The notes: generated by a model from the letters alone, not told the origin. 64,000 bases of DNA from Serratia rubidaea (GCA_901472405.1 LR590463.1:1-64000); one strand, 5' to 3'; positions 1 to 11,690 are shown, counted from the first letter of the stretch. A program made the numbers and translations.

Positions 1-1326
1 ATGTGGATACGCCCCTTGCAGGCGGAACTGAGTGACAACACCCTGGCGCTGTATGCGCCCAATCGTTTCGTGCTGGACTGGGTACGAGATAAATACTTAA
101 ACAATATCAACGGACTGCTGAACGATTTCTGCGGTACGGACGCCCCGTTGCTGCGTTTTGAAGTCGGCAGCAAGCCGATCAGCCAAACCCGTCAGCGAAA
201 CGGTGGCCGAAAGCCGCAGCGCTCCCGCGGCGCCGGTGGCGCGCACGGCCGCGCCTTCACGGCCAAGCTGGGACAACGCGGCCCCGCAGCCGGAGCTGTC
301 CTATCGCTCCAACGTGAATCCCAAGCACACGTTTGATAACTTCGTCGAAGGTAAGTCGAACCAGCTGGCGCGCGCGGCGGCGCGTCAGGTGGCGGACAAC
401 CCGGGCGGCGCCTATAACCCGCTGTTTCTGTACGGCGGCACCGGTCTGGGGGTAAAACCCACCTGCTGCACGCGGTCGGCAACGGCATTATGGCGCGCAA
501 GGCCAATGCCAAAGTGGTCTATATGCACTCGGAGCGCTTTGTGCAGGACATGGTCAAGGCCCTGCAGAACAACGCGATCGAAGAATTTAAACGTTACTAC
601 CGTTCGGTCGACGCGCTGCTGATCGATGATATCCAGTTTTTTGCCAATAAAGAGCGCTCGCAGGAAGAGTTCTTCCATACCTTTAATGCGCTGCTGGAAG
701 GCAATCAACAGATCATCCTGACCTCGGACCGCTATCCGAAAGAGATCAACGGCGTGGAAGATCGCCTGAAGTCCCGCTTCGGCTGGGGCCTGACGGTAGC
801 GATTGAGCCGCCGGAGCTGGAAACGCGCGTCGCGATCCTGATGAAAAAGGCCGACGAGAACGACATCCGCCTGCCGGGCGAGGTGGCGTTTTTCATCGCC
901 AAGCGTCTGCGTTCCAACGTGCGTGAGCTGGAAGGGGCGCTGAACCGCGTGATCGCCAACGCCAACTTTACCGGCCGCGCCATCACCATCGATTTCGTGC
1001 GTGAAGCGCTGCGCGATCTGCTGGCGCTGCAGGAAAAACTGGTCACCATCGACAATATTCAAAAGACGGTGGCGGAATACTATAAGATTAAAGTCGCGGA
1101 TCTGCTGTCAAAACGGCGTTCGCGCTCCGTCGCCCGCCCGCGCCAGATGGCGATGGCGCTGGCGAAAGAGCTCACCAACCACAGCCTGCCAGAAATCGGC
1201 GATGCGTTTGGTGGCCGCGACCATACCACGGTGTTGCACGCCTGCCGGAAGATTGAGCAGCTGCGTGAGGAAAGTCACGACATCAAAGAAGATTTCTCCA
1301 ACTTAATCAGAACATTATCTTCGTAG
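1..1326 (+). CDS. dnaA: DnaA replication initiator, 5'-truncated by the window, two apparent frameshifts
   Basis: DnaA binds DnaA boxes at oriC, opens the duplex and loads DnaB helicase. The reading frame is already open at base 1. Compared with E. coli DnaA about 22 N-terminal codons lie outside the window, so the first ATG is internal. The N-terminal domain, the AAA+ core (sensor region [13 protein letters not shown]) and the DNA-binding signature [11 protein letters not shown] near the C-terminus are all visible. The frame breaks twice: one extra C in the run at 188-190, and two extra G in the run at 448-452 inside the Walker A motif (expected GGTGLGKTH). The two insertions sum to three bases, so the original frame is restored. 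DnaA is essential, so these are read as sequence errors. dnaN follows 4 bases after the stop, as one operon. Confidence 0.95.
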
Positions 1327-1330
1327 CGCT

Positions 1331-2430
1331 ATGAAATTTATCGTCGAACGTGAGCATCTGCTAAAACCGTTGCAACAGGTGAGCAGCCCGCTGGGCGGCC
1401 GCCCAACGCTGCCGATCCTGGGTAACCTGCTGCTGCAGGTGACGGAAGGTTCCCTGTTGCTGACCGGTACCGATCTGGAGATGGAGATGGTGGCGCGCGT
1501 CGCCTTGTCCCAACCCCATGAGGCGGGCGCGACTACCGTCCCGCGCGTAAATTCTTTGATATCTGCCGTGGTCTGCCGGAAGGCGCCGAGATCGCCGTGA
1601 CCCTGGAAGGGGAACGGATGCTGGTGCGCTCCGGGCGCAGCCGCTTCTCGCTGTCCACCCTGCCGGCGGCGGATTTCCCGAACCTGGACGACTGGCAAAG
1701 CGAGGTGGAGTTCACCCTGCCGCAGGCGACGCTGAAGCGCCTGATTGAAGCGACCCAGTTCTCCATGGCTCACCAGGACGTGCGCTATTACCTGAACGGC
1801 ATGCTGTTTGAAACCGAAGGCGCGGAGCTGCGCACCGTCGCCACCGACGGCCACCGGCTGGCGGTCTGCGCGATGCCGATTGAGCAGCAGCTGCCGCTGC
1901 ATTCGGTGATCGTGCCGCGTAAAGGGGTGATGGAGCTGGTGCGCCTGCTGGACGGCGGCGATACGCCGCTGCAGCTGCAGATCGGCAGCAACAACATCCG
2001 CGCCCACGTCGGCGACTTTATCTTCACTTCCAAGCTGGTTGACGGCCGTTTCCCGGATTATCGCCGCGTATTGCCGAAGAACCCGGATAAAACGCTGGAA
2101 GCCGGCTGCGATCTGCTGAAGCAGGCGTTTGCCCGCGCGGCCATCCTGTCGAACGAGAAGTTCCGCGGCGTGCGGCTGTACGTCAGCCACAATCAGCTGA
2201 AGATCACCGCCAATAACCCGGAACAGGAAGAAGCGGAAGAGATCCTCGACGTGGCCTATGAAGGCACCGAGATGGAGATCGGCTTCAACGTCAGCTACGT
2301 GCTGGACGTGCTGAACGCGCTGAAGTGCGAAGAGGTGCGCCTGCTGCTGACCGACTCGGTCTCCAGCGTGCAGATTGAAGACGCGGCGAGCCAGGCGGCG
2401 GCCTATGTTGTCATGCCAATGCGGTTGTGA
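1331..2430 (+). CDS. dnaN: DNA polymerase III beta sliding clamp, one apparent frameshift
   Basis: The ring-shaped processivity clamp of the replicative polymerase. It begins MKFIVEREHLLKPLQQ, 4 bases after dnaA, and ends YVVMPMRL, where clamp-binding partners dock in the E. coli protein. After correction it is 366 aa, the same as E. coli. The frame breaks near 1543: CCGCGCGT is read where CCGGCGCGT is expected (ValProAlaArgLys), so one G is missing. Downstream the protein runs collinear with E. coli DnaN to the end. The gene is essential, so the break is taken as a sequence error. Confidence 0.95.
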
Positions 2431-2591
2431 TCGATATCCGGGCTATCTTGCTTGCCATTTTACGCTTGGGCAGTGCTCGCCATCCTCACGTACTCTGTGT
2501 ACGCTCCGGTGGCTGCGCGCTGTCCGCACGTAAACTGCCTGCGCCGATAACGCCCTCACATTGAGCGTACTTTCCCGGTGATAGAATAGGC
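2431..2591 (+). other. dnaN-recF intergenic region with an imperfect hairpin
   Basis: A 161-base gap, whereas dnaA-dnaN is tightly packed. It holds a small palindrome (CGTAC-TCTGT-GTACG around 2490-2505) inside a longer imperfect fold (about 2465-2550, outer arms GGCAGT and ACTGCC). No open reading frame with a convincing ribosome site was seen. The fold may be a dispersed intergenic repeat or a partial transcription brake before recF; only the small palindrome is clear. Confidence 0.35.
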
Positions 2592-3680
2592 ATGGCATTA
2601 ACGCGTTTACTGATTAAAGATTTCCGCAATATTGAAGCGGCGGATCTGGAGCCGGCGTCGGGGTTTAACTTCCTGGTGGGCGCCAACGGCAGCGGCAAGA
2701 CCAGCGTGCTGGAGGCGGTGTACACCCTCGGCCACGGGCGCGCATTCCGCAGCCTGCAGGCCGGACGGGTGATCCGCCACGAACAGGCGGAGTTTGTGCT
2801 GCACGGCCGCATCGACCGCGGCGCGGAGCGTGAGCTGTCGGTCGGGCTGAGCAAAAGCCGTCAGGGCGACAGCAAGGTGCGCATCGACGGCAGCGACGGC
2901 CACAAAGTGGCGGAACTTGCCCAGCTGTTGCCGATGCAGCTGATCACGCCGGAAGGCTTCACCCTGCTGAACGGCGGGCCGAAGTACCGGCGCGCTTTCC
3001 TTGACTGGGGCTGTTTCCATAACGAACCCGGTTTTTTCACCGCCTGGAGCAACCTGAAGCGGTTGCTCAAGCAGCGCAATGCCGCGCTGCGCCAGGTGAG
3101 CCGCTATGCGCAGATCCGTGCCTGGGATCAGGAACTGATCCCGCTGGCCGAGCGCATCAGCGAATGGCGGGCGGCTTACAGCGACGCAATCGCCGCGGAT
3201 ATCACCGCGACCTGCGCGCAGTTTCTGCCCGAGTTCGCCCTCAGCTTTTCGTTTCAACGCGGTTGGGACAAAGAGAGCAGCTACGGCGAACTGCTGGAGC
3301 GTCAGTTTGAACGCGACAGAGCACTGACCTATACCGCATCGGGGCCGCATAAGGCGGATTTCCGCATACGTGCCGACGGCACGCCGGTAGAGGATTTACT
3401 ATCGCGCGGTCAGCTGAAACTGCTGATGTGCGCGTTGCGCTTGGCGCAGGGTGAGTTTCTCACCCGGCAGAGCGGGCGGCGTTGCCTGTATCTGCTTGAC
3501 GATTTTGCCTCCGAGCTGGACGCCGGCCGTCGCCGGTTGCTGGCCGAGCGCCTGAAAGCCACCCAGGCCCAGGTTTTTGTCAGCGCGGTGAGCGCTGAAC
3601 AAGTAATCGACATGGCCGGTGAAAAGGGCAAGATGTTCCGCGTGGAACAAGGTAAAATAGAGGTTCAACCACAGGACTAA
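2592..3680 (+). CDS. recF: RecF recombination mediator ATPase
   Basis: RecF works with RecO and RecR to load RecA at single-strand gaps and helps restart stalled forks. It is an SMC/ABC-like ATPase of 362 aa (E. coli 357). Visible motifs are Walker [10 protein letters not shown] at residues 30-38, the ABC-type signature region [10 protein letters not shown], and a Walker B/D-loop [13 protein letters not shown] near the C-terminus. It lies in the conserved dnaA-dnaN-recF-gyrB order, 18 bases before gyrB, which suggests co-transcription. The frame is intact. Confidence 0.95.
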   Translation: MALTRLLIKDFRNIEAADLEPASGFNFLVGANGSGKTSVLEAVYTLGHGRAFRSLQAGRVIRHEQAEFVLHGRIDRGAERELSVGLSKSRQGDSKVRIDGSDGHKVAELAQLLPMQLITPEGFTLLNGGPKYRRAFLDWGCFHNEPGFFTAWSNLKRLLKQRNAALRQVSRYAQIRAWDQELIPLAERISEWRAAYSDAIAADITATCAQFLPEFALSFSFQRGWDKESSYGELLERQFERDRALTYTASGPHKADFRIRADGTPVEDLLSRGQLKLLMCALRLAQGEFLTRQSGRRCLYLLDDFASELDAGRRRLLAERLKATQAQVFVSAVSAEQVIDMAGEKGKMFRVEQGKIEVQPQD

Positions 3681-6113
<2,433 letters not shown>

Positions 6114-6130
6114 CCGTCAGCAGCACGATA

Positions 6131-6165
6131 AAATCCGCGCCGGGCGACCCGCGCGGATTTTTTTT
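6131..6165 (+). terminator. Rho-independent terminator after gyrB
   Basis: A perfect 10-base stem, AAATCCGCGC paired with GCGCGGATTT, whose loop CGGGCGACCC can itself pair GGG with CCC, followed by a run of T. It begins 18 bases after the gyrB stop and closes the replication gene cluster. Confidence 0.92.
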
Positions 6166-6235
6166 CGGCTTTTTTCACGCTGACAAGCCGGGCTGAAACG
6201 CGTTAGCATGACAAAAAAACAGTGGGGAACGGCGC

Positions 6236-7051
6236 ATGGCTATTGAACTGATTGCAATTGATATGGACGGCACGCTGCTCAATCCGCAGCACCAGATTAC
6301 GCCGGCGGTAAAGCAGGCGATCGAGGCCGCGCGCCGCCGGGGCGTGCACGTGGTGCTGGCGACCGGCCGGCCTTACGTTGGCGTGCAGGACTACCTGCGT
6401 CAGCTGGATATTCAGGGCGCTAACGATTACTGCATTACCTATAACGGTGCGCTGGTGTTACAGGCGGCCGACGGCGCCTGCGTCCTGCAGGAAACGCTGG
6501 GCTTTGAGGACTATTTATACTTCGAACAGCTGGCGCGCGAGCTGGGCGTGCACTTCCATGCGTTCGATTTCGATACGCTGTACACCCCGAACAAAGACAT
6601 CGGCAAATATACCGTGCATGAGTCCGCCCTGACCGGTATTCCGCTGAAATATCGCAGCGTGGAGGAGATGGATCGCCAGATGCGCTTCCCAAAAGTGATG
6701 ATGATCGACGAACCGGCGCTGCTGGATGCGGCGATTGCGCGCATTCCTGCCGAAGCGCAGGCGCGCTATACGCTGTTGAAAAGCTCGCCGTACTATCTGG
6801 AAATTCTGCATAAGCAGGTGGATAAAGGCGCCGGGGTGAAAATGCTGGCCGATCACCTGGGCATTGCGCGGGAAAACGTGATGACGCTGGGCGATCAGGC
6901 CAATGATACCGCGATGATCGAGTACGCCGGCGTTGGCGTGGCGATGGGCAATGCGATTGAAGAGCTGAAGGCGGTGGCGCAGTTTGTCACCAGCAGCAAC
7001 GCCGAGGACGGCGTGGCGCGGGCGATCGAGAAGTTTGTGCTGAATGCCTGA
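6236..7051 (+). CDS. yidA: YidA, HAD-family sugar phosphatase
   Basis: A Cof-type haloacid dehalogenase-superfamily phosphatase, 271 aa. Homologues hydrolyse small sugar phosphates in the cytoplasm. Motif I is DMDGTLL at residues 9-15, with the aspartyl nucleophile and general acid as its first and third residues. Motif II contains ATGRP, and motif IV is GDQANDTAMIEYAG in the C-terminal part. The family is broad and the natural substrate is not shown here. It lies after the gyrB terminator, so it probably has its own promoter. Confidence 0.9.
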   Translation: MAIELIAIDMDGTLLNPQHQITPAVKQAIEAARRRGVHVVLATGRPYVGVQDYLRQLDIQGANDYCITYNGALVLQAADGACVLQETLGFEDYLYFEQLARELGVHFHAFDFDTLYTPNKDIGKYTVHESALTGIPLKYRSVEEMDRQMRFPKVMMIDEPALLDAAIARIPAEAQARYTLLKSSPYYLEILHKQVDKGAGVKMLADHLGIARENVMTLGDQANDTAMIEYAGVGVAMGNAIEELKAVAQFVTSSNAEDGVARAIEKFVLNA

Positions 7052-7058
7052 GGTCTCC

Positions 7059-7078
7059 GGGGCGCGGCGGCGCCCCTT
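7059..7078. terminator. Hairpin between convergent yidA and the cyclodeaminase-like gene
   Basis: Stem GGGGCGC paired with GCGCCCC, loop GGCG. It separates the two convergent stop codons and abuts the minus-strand stop at 7077. The T tract is short on both strands, so it is a plausible but not ideal bidirectional terminator. Confidence 0.5.
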
Positions 7079-8018
7079 ACGCCGTTCTTAACACCCCTTT
7101 CGCAATCTGCAGGTCCTGAATCGCCAGCCCGGTGAGGTCGGCAATGGTGATCTGCTGCTGCCCGCTGCGGACTTTTCCGCCCTGCGCCAACGCGGCGCCA
7201 AATTCGACGATCGGCGTTGATGTCAGCAAGTTTTGCCGATAAGCCGCCGCGATCTCGCCATATTCTGTACACTGCGCCAGCGCATCCACCAACAGAATAT
7301 CCGCCTTGGCCGTCAGCGCGGTCGCCAGCTCCTGCTTGCCGTCCGCATCGGCGCCGACCGCGGTGATATGGGTGCCGGGGCGGATATCCGCCGCCTGTAA
7401 AATCGGCTCGCGGCTGGGAGTGGTGGTGACGATCAGCCGGCAGTGCGCCGCCAGCTCCGCCGCATCCTGCGTGGTGCGCACCCGGAACCCTTCGGCTTCG
7501 GCAGCGCGGCGATACGCCTCCAGCGCCTGCCGGCTGCGGCCCCACACCCACAGGTCGCGGCAGGCGGTGACGGGTTTCAGATGCCGTAGCTGCAGCAGAG
7601 CCTGCAGACCGGTGCCGATAATGCCGATCGCCGGGATGTCCGACGGCGCGCACAGCTCGGCGGCGATGCGCCCGGCCAGCGCGGTGCGCAGCGCCGTCAG
7701 CCATCCCTCATCCAGCAGCAGCGCCTGCGGTTCGCCGGTCAGGGCGGAAAACGCCATCATCAGCCCCTGGTTGCTGGGCAGTCCGCGCTCGGCGTTGCGG
7801 TAGAAGCCGGTGGACACTTTGACGACGAAGAGTTCATCCCCCTCCAGCCAGGCCGATTTGATACAGCCATCGCCGGCCGCCTGTTCGAACAGGAAGTGCT
7901 GTACCGGCGGTTGCTGCACCCGGTGTTGTGAATAAGCGATAAAGCCCTGTTTCAGCAGTGCCGTGACGGCATCCGCATCGAAGGCGGCCAGGATTTGCTG
8001 CCGGTCAAGGGTGCGCAT
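7077..8018 (-). CDS. Ornithine cyclodeaminase / mu-crystallin family protein
   Basis: A 313-aa member of the NAD(P)-dependent family that includes ornithine cyclodeaminase, alanine dehydrogenase-like enzymes, ketimine reductases and EutC of hydroxyectoine catabolism. The Rossmann motif GIIGTGLQ is at residues 132-139. A lysine in FVVKVST (67) and an arginine in LRTALAG (111) match family substrate-binding positions. Its start overlaps the end of the upstream PLP dehydratase by 14 bases, so the two are translationally coupled. A dehydratase plus an imino-acid reductase points to amino-acid or D-amino-acid breakdown; the substrate is inferred only from this pairing and the linked regulator. Confidence 0.82.
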   Translation of the reverse strand: MRTLDRQQILAAFDADAVTALLKQGFIAYSQHRVQQPPVQHFLFEQAAGDGCIKSAWLEGDELFVVKVSTGFYRNAERGLPSNQGLMMAFSALTGEPQALLLDEGWLTALRTALAGRIAAELCAPSDIPAIGIIGTGLQALLQLRHLKPVTACRDLWVWGRSRQALEAYRRAAEAEGFRVRTTQDAAELAAHCRLIVTTTPSREPILQAADIRPGTHITAVGADADGKQELATALTAKADILLVDALAQCTEYGEIAAAYRQNLLTSTPIVEFGAALAQGGKVRSGQQQITIADLTGLAIQDLQIAKGVLRTA

Positions 8019-8973
8019 TGTCGATGGCCTTCAGGTATTTCTCCAGCACGATATTCTTGCCGCACAGCACCACGGCAACCTTTTTCCCCTGCAGCTCCGG
8101 CGCCAGCTTAACGGCGGCGGCCAGCGCCACCCCGGCCGCGCCTTCAATAATCCAGCGTTCGCTGGCGGCCAGCGCGCGCATCGCCCGGCGGATTTCCGCT
8201 TCGCTGACCAGCACGCGCCGATCGATCAGGCGCTGACACAGCGGGAAGGTGATGGCGCCGGGTTCGACGCCGCCGGCGGTGCCGTCAGACAGGGTGTCCT
8301 GCTCCTCAACCGTATGAATATGGCCGGCTTCCAGCGCGCTGTACATGCTGGTGGCGTTTGCCGGCCAGCAGCCAATCAGCTGGGTTTTCGGCGACATTTG
8401 CTGCAGAACGCTGCCGATACCTGAAATATACCCGCCGCCGCCCACCGCCACGAAGACCGCATCCAGATCGCCGTGCTGCTCAACCAGCTCCATGCCGCAG
8501 GTGCCCTGACCGGCGATTACCTGCGGGTCGTTGTACGGGGAGACATACGCCTTGCCGCGTTCGGCGGCGGCGCGTTCTCCGGCGAGCTCCGCCTGCAGCG
8601 CGTCGCCGGGCACCAGCGTCACCTCGGCGCCGAGCGCGCGGATGGCGTCCAGTTTCACCGCAGCGGCGTTTTCCGGCGCATACACCGTTACGCTGACGCC
8701 CATCAGTTTGCCCGCCTGCGCGATGGCCAGGCCGTGGTTGCCGCTGGAGGCGGCGATCACGCCGTTGCGGCGCTGGGCGTCGCTCAGCAGGCGCAGCTTG
8801 TTGCTGGCGCCGCGAAACTTAAAGGAGCCGGTTTGCTGCAGATGGTCGCACTTTAGCCACAGTTCGCAGCCTAATTGCTGCGACAGCAGGATGCTGCGCT
8901 CCAATGGCGTCACGCGTACCTGCGGCCGCAGCTGCCGGTGCGCCTCTTCAATGGCGGCGAATAAATCCGTCAT
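8005..8973 (-). CDS. PLP-dependent threonine/serine dehydratase family (EutB-like)
   Basis: A fold-type II PLP enzyme of 322 aa. The PLP lysine is in TGSFKFRGASN (K52). The phosphate and substrate loop SSGNHG is at 76-81, and the glycine-rich PLP phosphate site GGGG is at 178-181. There is no C-terminal ACT regulatory domain, so it is a catabolic or racemase-like form rather than biosynthetic IlvA. It overlaps the regulator upstream by 4 bases (ATGA) and the cyclodeaminase-like gene downstream by 14. It resembles EutB, which is paired with EutC in hydroxyectoine degradation, but no other ectoine genes are nearby, so serine, threonine or a hydroxy-amino acid is equally possible. Confidence 0.82.
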   Translation of the reverse strand: MTDLFAAIEEAHRQLRPQVRVTPLERSILLSQQLGCELWLKCDHLQQTGSFKFRGASNKLRLLSDAQRRNGVIAASSGNHGLAIAQAGKLMGVSVTVYAPENAAAVKLDAIRALGAEVTLVPGDALQAELAGERAAAERGKAYVSPYNDPQVIAGQGTCGMELVEQHGDLDAVFVAVGGGGYISGIGSVLQQMSPKTQLIGCWPANATSMYSALEAGHIHTVEEQDTLSDGTAGGVEPGAITFPLCQRLIDRRVLVSEAEIRRAMRALAASERWIIEGAAGVALAAAVKLAPELQGKKVAVVLCGKNIVLEKYLKAIDNAHP

Positions 8974-9575
8974 ACCGACTCCTTACAATTTTTCAGATAG
9001 TTATAAACCGTGGCGCGGCCAATACCGAGGATTTTGGCGACATAGCCGGCGGCGTTTTTCCCCCGGAAGGCGCCCTGATGATACAGCGCTTCGACCAGCT
9101 CCCGTCTGGCGGGGGCGTTCAGCGTCGACAGCGTTTGCTGATGCTGCTGCAGCCACTGATAAATAAAGGTATTGATGCGTTCCTGCCAGTCGTCCTGGAA
9201 CAGCACGGCGGGCTGCGGCTGCAGCGCGCTGCCGGAGAGAAAGGTCTCCAGGGCCGCTTTGGCGTTGCTGAGCACTGTGATATCCAGGTTGATGCACATC
9301 AGGCCGATGGGATGCTGATTGTCGTCACGCAATACCGCGCTGATGGAGCGCAGCTGGCCGCCGTCCCAGTTGCGTTTCTGATAGGGGCCGATCACCTGCA
9401 GATCCAGATTGTCCCGCAGATCGTCCAGGTTGGAGTCTTCGCCCAGTTCGCGCTGCGAGCGGTTATTGGCGATATACACCAGCTTTTGGCTGGCCAGATC
9501 GTGGATCGCCACTTCGGCATAGGGGGTAAACAGCAGCGCAATGGCATCGGCGATGGCGTGGTAGCGGGTGAGCAT
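8970..9575 (-). CDS. YheO/DauR-type PAS transcriptional regulator
   Basis: 201 aa with an N-terminal YheO-like PAS region (about 1-120; ISAVLRDDNQHPIGLMCINL) and a C-terminal helix-turn-helix (about 145-195; AAGYVAKILGIGRATVYNYL). This architecture is that of DauR, which controls D-arginine catabolism in Pseudomonas, and of E. coli YheO. It is the first gene of a minus-strand operon with the dehydratase and cyclodeaminase-like genes, overlapping the next gene by 4 bases. Its start codon is 12 bases from a 35-bp near-perfect palindrome that is the obvious candidate autoregulatory operator. The ligand is unknown. Confidence 0.8.
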   Translation of the reverse strand: MLTRYHAIADAIALLFTPYAEVAIHDLASQKLVYIANNRSQRELGEDSNLDDLRDNLDLQVIGPYQKRNWDGGQLRSISAVLRDDNQHPIGLMCINLDITVLSNAKAALETFLSGSALQPQPAVLFQDDWQERINTFIYQWLQQHQQTLSTLNAPARRELVEALYHQGAFRGKNAAGYVAKILGIGRATVYNYLKNCKESV

Positions 9576-9587
9576 GGCGGTCTCGAT

Positions 9588-9622
9588 TAGACTAAAAAAT
9601 ACAATTTGTACTTTTTAGTCTA
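9588..9622. promoter_or_regulatory. 35-bp near-perfect palindrome, likely operator of the DauR-like regulator
   Basis: Two 17-base arms around one central T: TAGACTAAAAAATACAA and TTGTACTTTTTAGTCTA, with a single mismatched pair. It is AT-rich in a GC-rich setting and lies just upstream of the regulator start and about 110 bases before divergent yidR. A symmetrical site of this length fits a dimeric or tetrameric regulator and would overlap the promoter. That the adjacent regulator binds it is inferred. Confidence 0.75.
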
Positions 9623-9732
9623 TTGTGTAAAGCATTATTTTGGCGCTATTCCGCGGTTCTACTCTTGTAGGACAGTTTGGGGGCGATCCGCTAAACTGGC
9701 GGCTTAATGCCAGCATGCGCAGGGGAGCCGCC

Positions 9733-11013
9733 ATGAATCCGCGGGAAACACAGCTTACGTTTGACCAACGGGGCCATCAGTTAACCAATATCAACGTCTG
9801 GACGCCGTGCGGCCAGTGGCTGGCGTATGACGTGCGCCCCAGTGGCGCTTCGTTCACCGGGCTGACCATCGAGCGGGTCAACGTGACCAGCGGCGAGGTG
9901 CAGGTGGTGTACCGCGCTCAGCACGGCGCACACGTCGGTGTGGTGACGGTCAGCCCGGATGCGCCGGCGCGCTATGCGTTTATCCACGGGCCGGAGCACC
10001 CGGACAGCCACTGGCATTATGATTTTCACCACCGCCGCGGCGTGATTGTCAGCGAGCCTGACCGCGAGCTGGCGGTGACGCTTGACGCATTGGATATCAC
10101 CGCCCCCTACACGCCGGGCGCGCTGCGCGGCGGCAGCCACGTGCATGTGTTCAGCCCCGACGGCAGCCGGCTCAGCTTCACCTATAACGATCACGTGATG
10201 CACGAACGCGATCCGGCGCTGGACCTGCGCAACGTCGGCGTTGCGCTGCCGCTGCGCGGCGTCAATCCGCCGAAACAGCATCCGCGTGAATATGACGGCA
10301 GCCACTTCTGCGTGCTGGTCAGCCGCACCACGCCGCAGCCGCGTCCGGGGAGCGATGAGATTAACCGGGCGTATGAGGAGGGCTGGGTCGGCCGGCACGG
10401 TTACCTGAAGGCGGACGGCAGCCGCCAGCGCTGGGCGCTGGCGTTTATAGGCGATACGCTGGCGGAAAACGGCGAAAAACTGCCGGAGGTGTTTATCGTC
10501 GACCTGCCGGAAAACGACGCCGACTACGCAAAGGCCGGCGATGAGCCGCTGCAGGGCAGCGAAAGCCGCCTGCCTGCGCCGCCGCGCGGCGTACGGCAAC
10601 GGCGCTTGACCTTTAGCGGCGCGCGCCGCTATCCCGGCGTGGTGACGGCGCCGCGCCACTGGCTGCGCAGCTCGCCGGACGGCAGCCAGATCGCGTTTTT
10701 GATGAAAGATGATAACGGCGTGGTGCAGCTGTGGACGGTGTCCCCCAACGGCGGCGCGCCGCGGCAGGTGACGCGGAGCTCACACGCGGTGCAGTCGGCG
10801 TTCAGCTGGCATCCGCAGGGCGGTCATATTGCGCTGGTCTGTGATAACAGCGTGATGCTGTGCGATATGGCCAGCGGCGCGCTGCGCCGTCTGACGCAGC
10901 GTAGCGAACAGCCGCCCAGCGGCGACGCGGTGGTGTTTTCTCCCGACGGCGGCCGGGTGGCGTTTATGCGGGACGTAGCGGGCGTTAGCCAGATATTTGT
11001 CGTTGAGGTATAG
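9733..11013 (+). CDS. yidR: YidR, TolB-like beta-propeller protein (DUF3748)
   Basis: 426 aa from the ATG at 9733, which has AGGGGAG six bases upstream; longer readings from 9640 lack such a site. The protein has WD40/TolB-type propeller repeats (HVFSPDGSRLSFTYND, LRSSPDGSQIAFLMKD, VVFSPDGGRVAFMRD). No clear signal peptide is visible, so it is probably cytoplasmic. The E. coli homologue YidR lies in the same neighbourhood and has no established function. Transcribed away from the DauR-like operon. Confidence 0.8.
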   Translation: MNPRETQLTFDQRGHQLTNINVWTPCGQWLAYDVRPSGASFTGLTIERVNVTSGEVQVVYRAQHGAHVGVVTVSPDAPARYAFIHGPEHPDSHWHYDFHHRRGVIVSEPDRELAVTLDALDITAPYTPGALRGGSHVHVFSPDGSRLSFTYNDHVMHERDPALDLRNVGVALPLRGVNPPKQHPREYDGSHFCVLVSRTTPQPRPGSDEINRAYEEGWVGRHGYLKADGSRQRWALAFIGDTLAENGEKLPEVFIVDLPENDADYAKAGDEPLQGSESRLPAPPRGVRQRRLTFSGARRYPGVVTAPRHWLRSSPDGSQIAFLMKDDNGVVQLWTVSPNGGAPRQVTRSSHAVQSAFSWHPQGGHIALVCDNSVMLCDMASGALRRLTQRSEQPPSGDAVVFSPDGGRVAFMRDVAGVSQIFVVEV

Positions 11014-11018
11014 CGGAA

Positions 11019-11043
11019 AGACGGGCCGGCGTGCGGCCCGTCT
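11019..11043. terminator. Hairpin between convergent yidR and yidQ
   Basis: Perfect 9-base stem AGACGGGCC with GGCCCGTCT and a 7-base loop. On the minus strand a short TTTCC follows. It lies between two convergent stops, so a bidirectional terminator is likely although neither U tract is strong. Confidence 0.55.
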
Positions 11044-11048
11044 CAGCG

Positions 11049-11387
11049 TCAGTGTGCAACAGGGCCTTGGCCCGGGTTGCCGGTCGAGGCCAGATTTTGT
11101 TGTTCGCTGCGCAGAATGCGCTCGCGCGGCGAGTCGGCGGTTTTGTCGCTGTCGGCGCGCAGATAGTCATAAGGCAGCAATACGGTATCCATCACCGCAG
11201 AGAAGGGCAGATCCAACGCCACCAGGGGCTTCATTGCCCAGCCGGTCTCTTTGTCTTTCAACAGGTTCATACTGGCGCGAGTGCCGGGATAGTAGCCCAT
11301 ATCGGGGCCGCTGTGGCTCATCACGCTGGAACAACCGCTGGTCGCCAACAGCAGGCAACTGGTCGCCATCAATCTTTTCATCATCAT
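11049..11387 (-). CDS. yidQ: YidQ, YceK/YidQ family lipoprotein
   Basis: A small predicted lipoprotein, about 112 aa. The signal peptide has the hydrophobic stretch LMATSCLLLATSG followed by the lipidated cysteine in SGCSSVMSH. The mature part carries family features YYPGTRASMN and ALDLPFSAVMDTVLLPYD. Three ATG codons in a row (11387, 11384, 11381) lie just after AGGATGGA; the first is used here, but either of the next two has better spacing. The homologue E. coli YidQ also sits beside ibpA. Function unknown; it is presumably an inner- or outer-membrane lipoprotein. Confidence 0.8.
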   Translation of the reverse strand: MMMKRLMATSCLLLATSGCSSVMSHSGPDMGYYPGTRASMNLLKDKETGWAMKPLVALDLPFSAVMDTVLLPYDYLRADSDKTADSPRERILRSEQQNLASTGNPGQGPVAH

Positions 11388-11549
11388 TTCCATCCTGAAG
11401 GGTGCTGTTCCCCTGAATTGCTGATTTATCACATCCGGCAGATGCGTTTAAAGGAGCAAAACGCCGCTCTGTGGCGGTTATCTCACTCTTTATTGTATGT
11501 GATAAAAAAACTTTCGCTGCCTTCATTGGCAATTTTTTTATCTTGGGCG

Positions 11550-11577
11550 CTTGAAAGGTAAAAAGCAAACCCCATTT
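11550..11577 (+). promoter_or_regulatory. Sigma-32 heat-shock promoter of ibpA-ibpB
   Basis: CTTGAAA at 11550-11556, a 13-base spacer, then CCCCATTT at 11570-11577. This is essentially the RpoH consensus. It lies about 115 bases before the ibpA start, which leaves room for the thermometer leader. Confidence 0.9.
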
Positions 11578-11589
11578 TATCTACAGAGC

Positions 11590-11690
11590 CAAATTAAGAA
11601 TTCGCCGTCAGGGAATTCCGGCCATTGCGTCTGTCCATGAAGGAAGACCTGTTTTTCAAACCTCGCTAAAGCGCCTTAGGAGGCTATGTT
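11590..11690 (+). promoter_or_regulatory. ROSE-like RNA thermometer in the ibpA leader
   Basis: The leader between the sigma-32 promoter and the ibpA start ends with the ROSE signature: TCGCT at 11663-11667 (consensus U-U/C-GCU) lies 10 bases before the Shine-Dalgarno AGGAGG at 11678-11683. Pairing CCTCGCT with AGGAGG with a bulged G would hide the ribosome site at low temperature and release it on heating, as known for enterobacterial ibpA. The upstream helices were not folded in detail. Confidence 0.75.
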
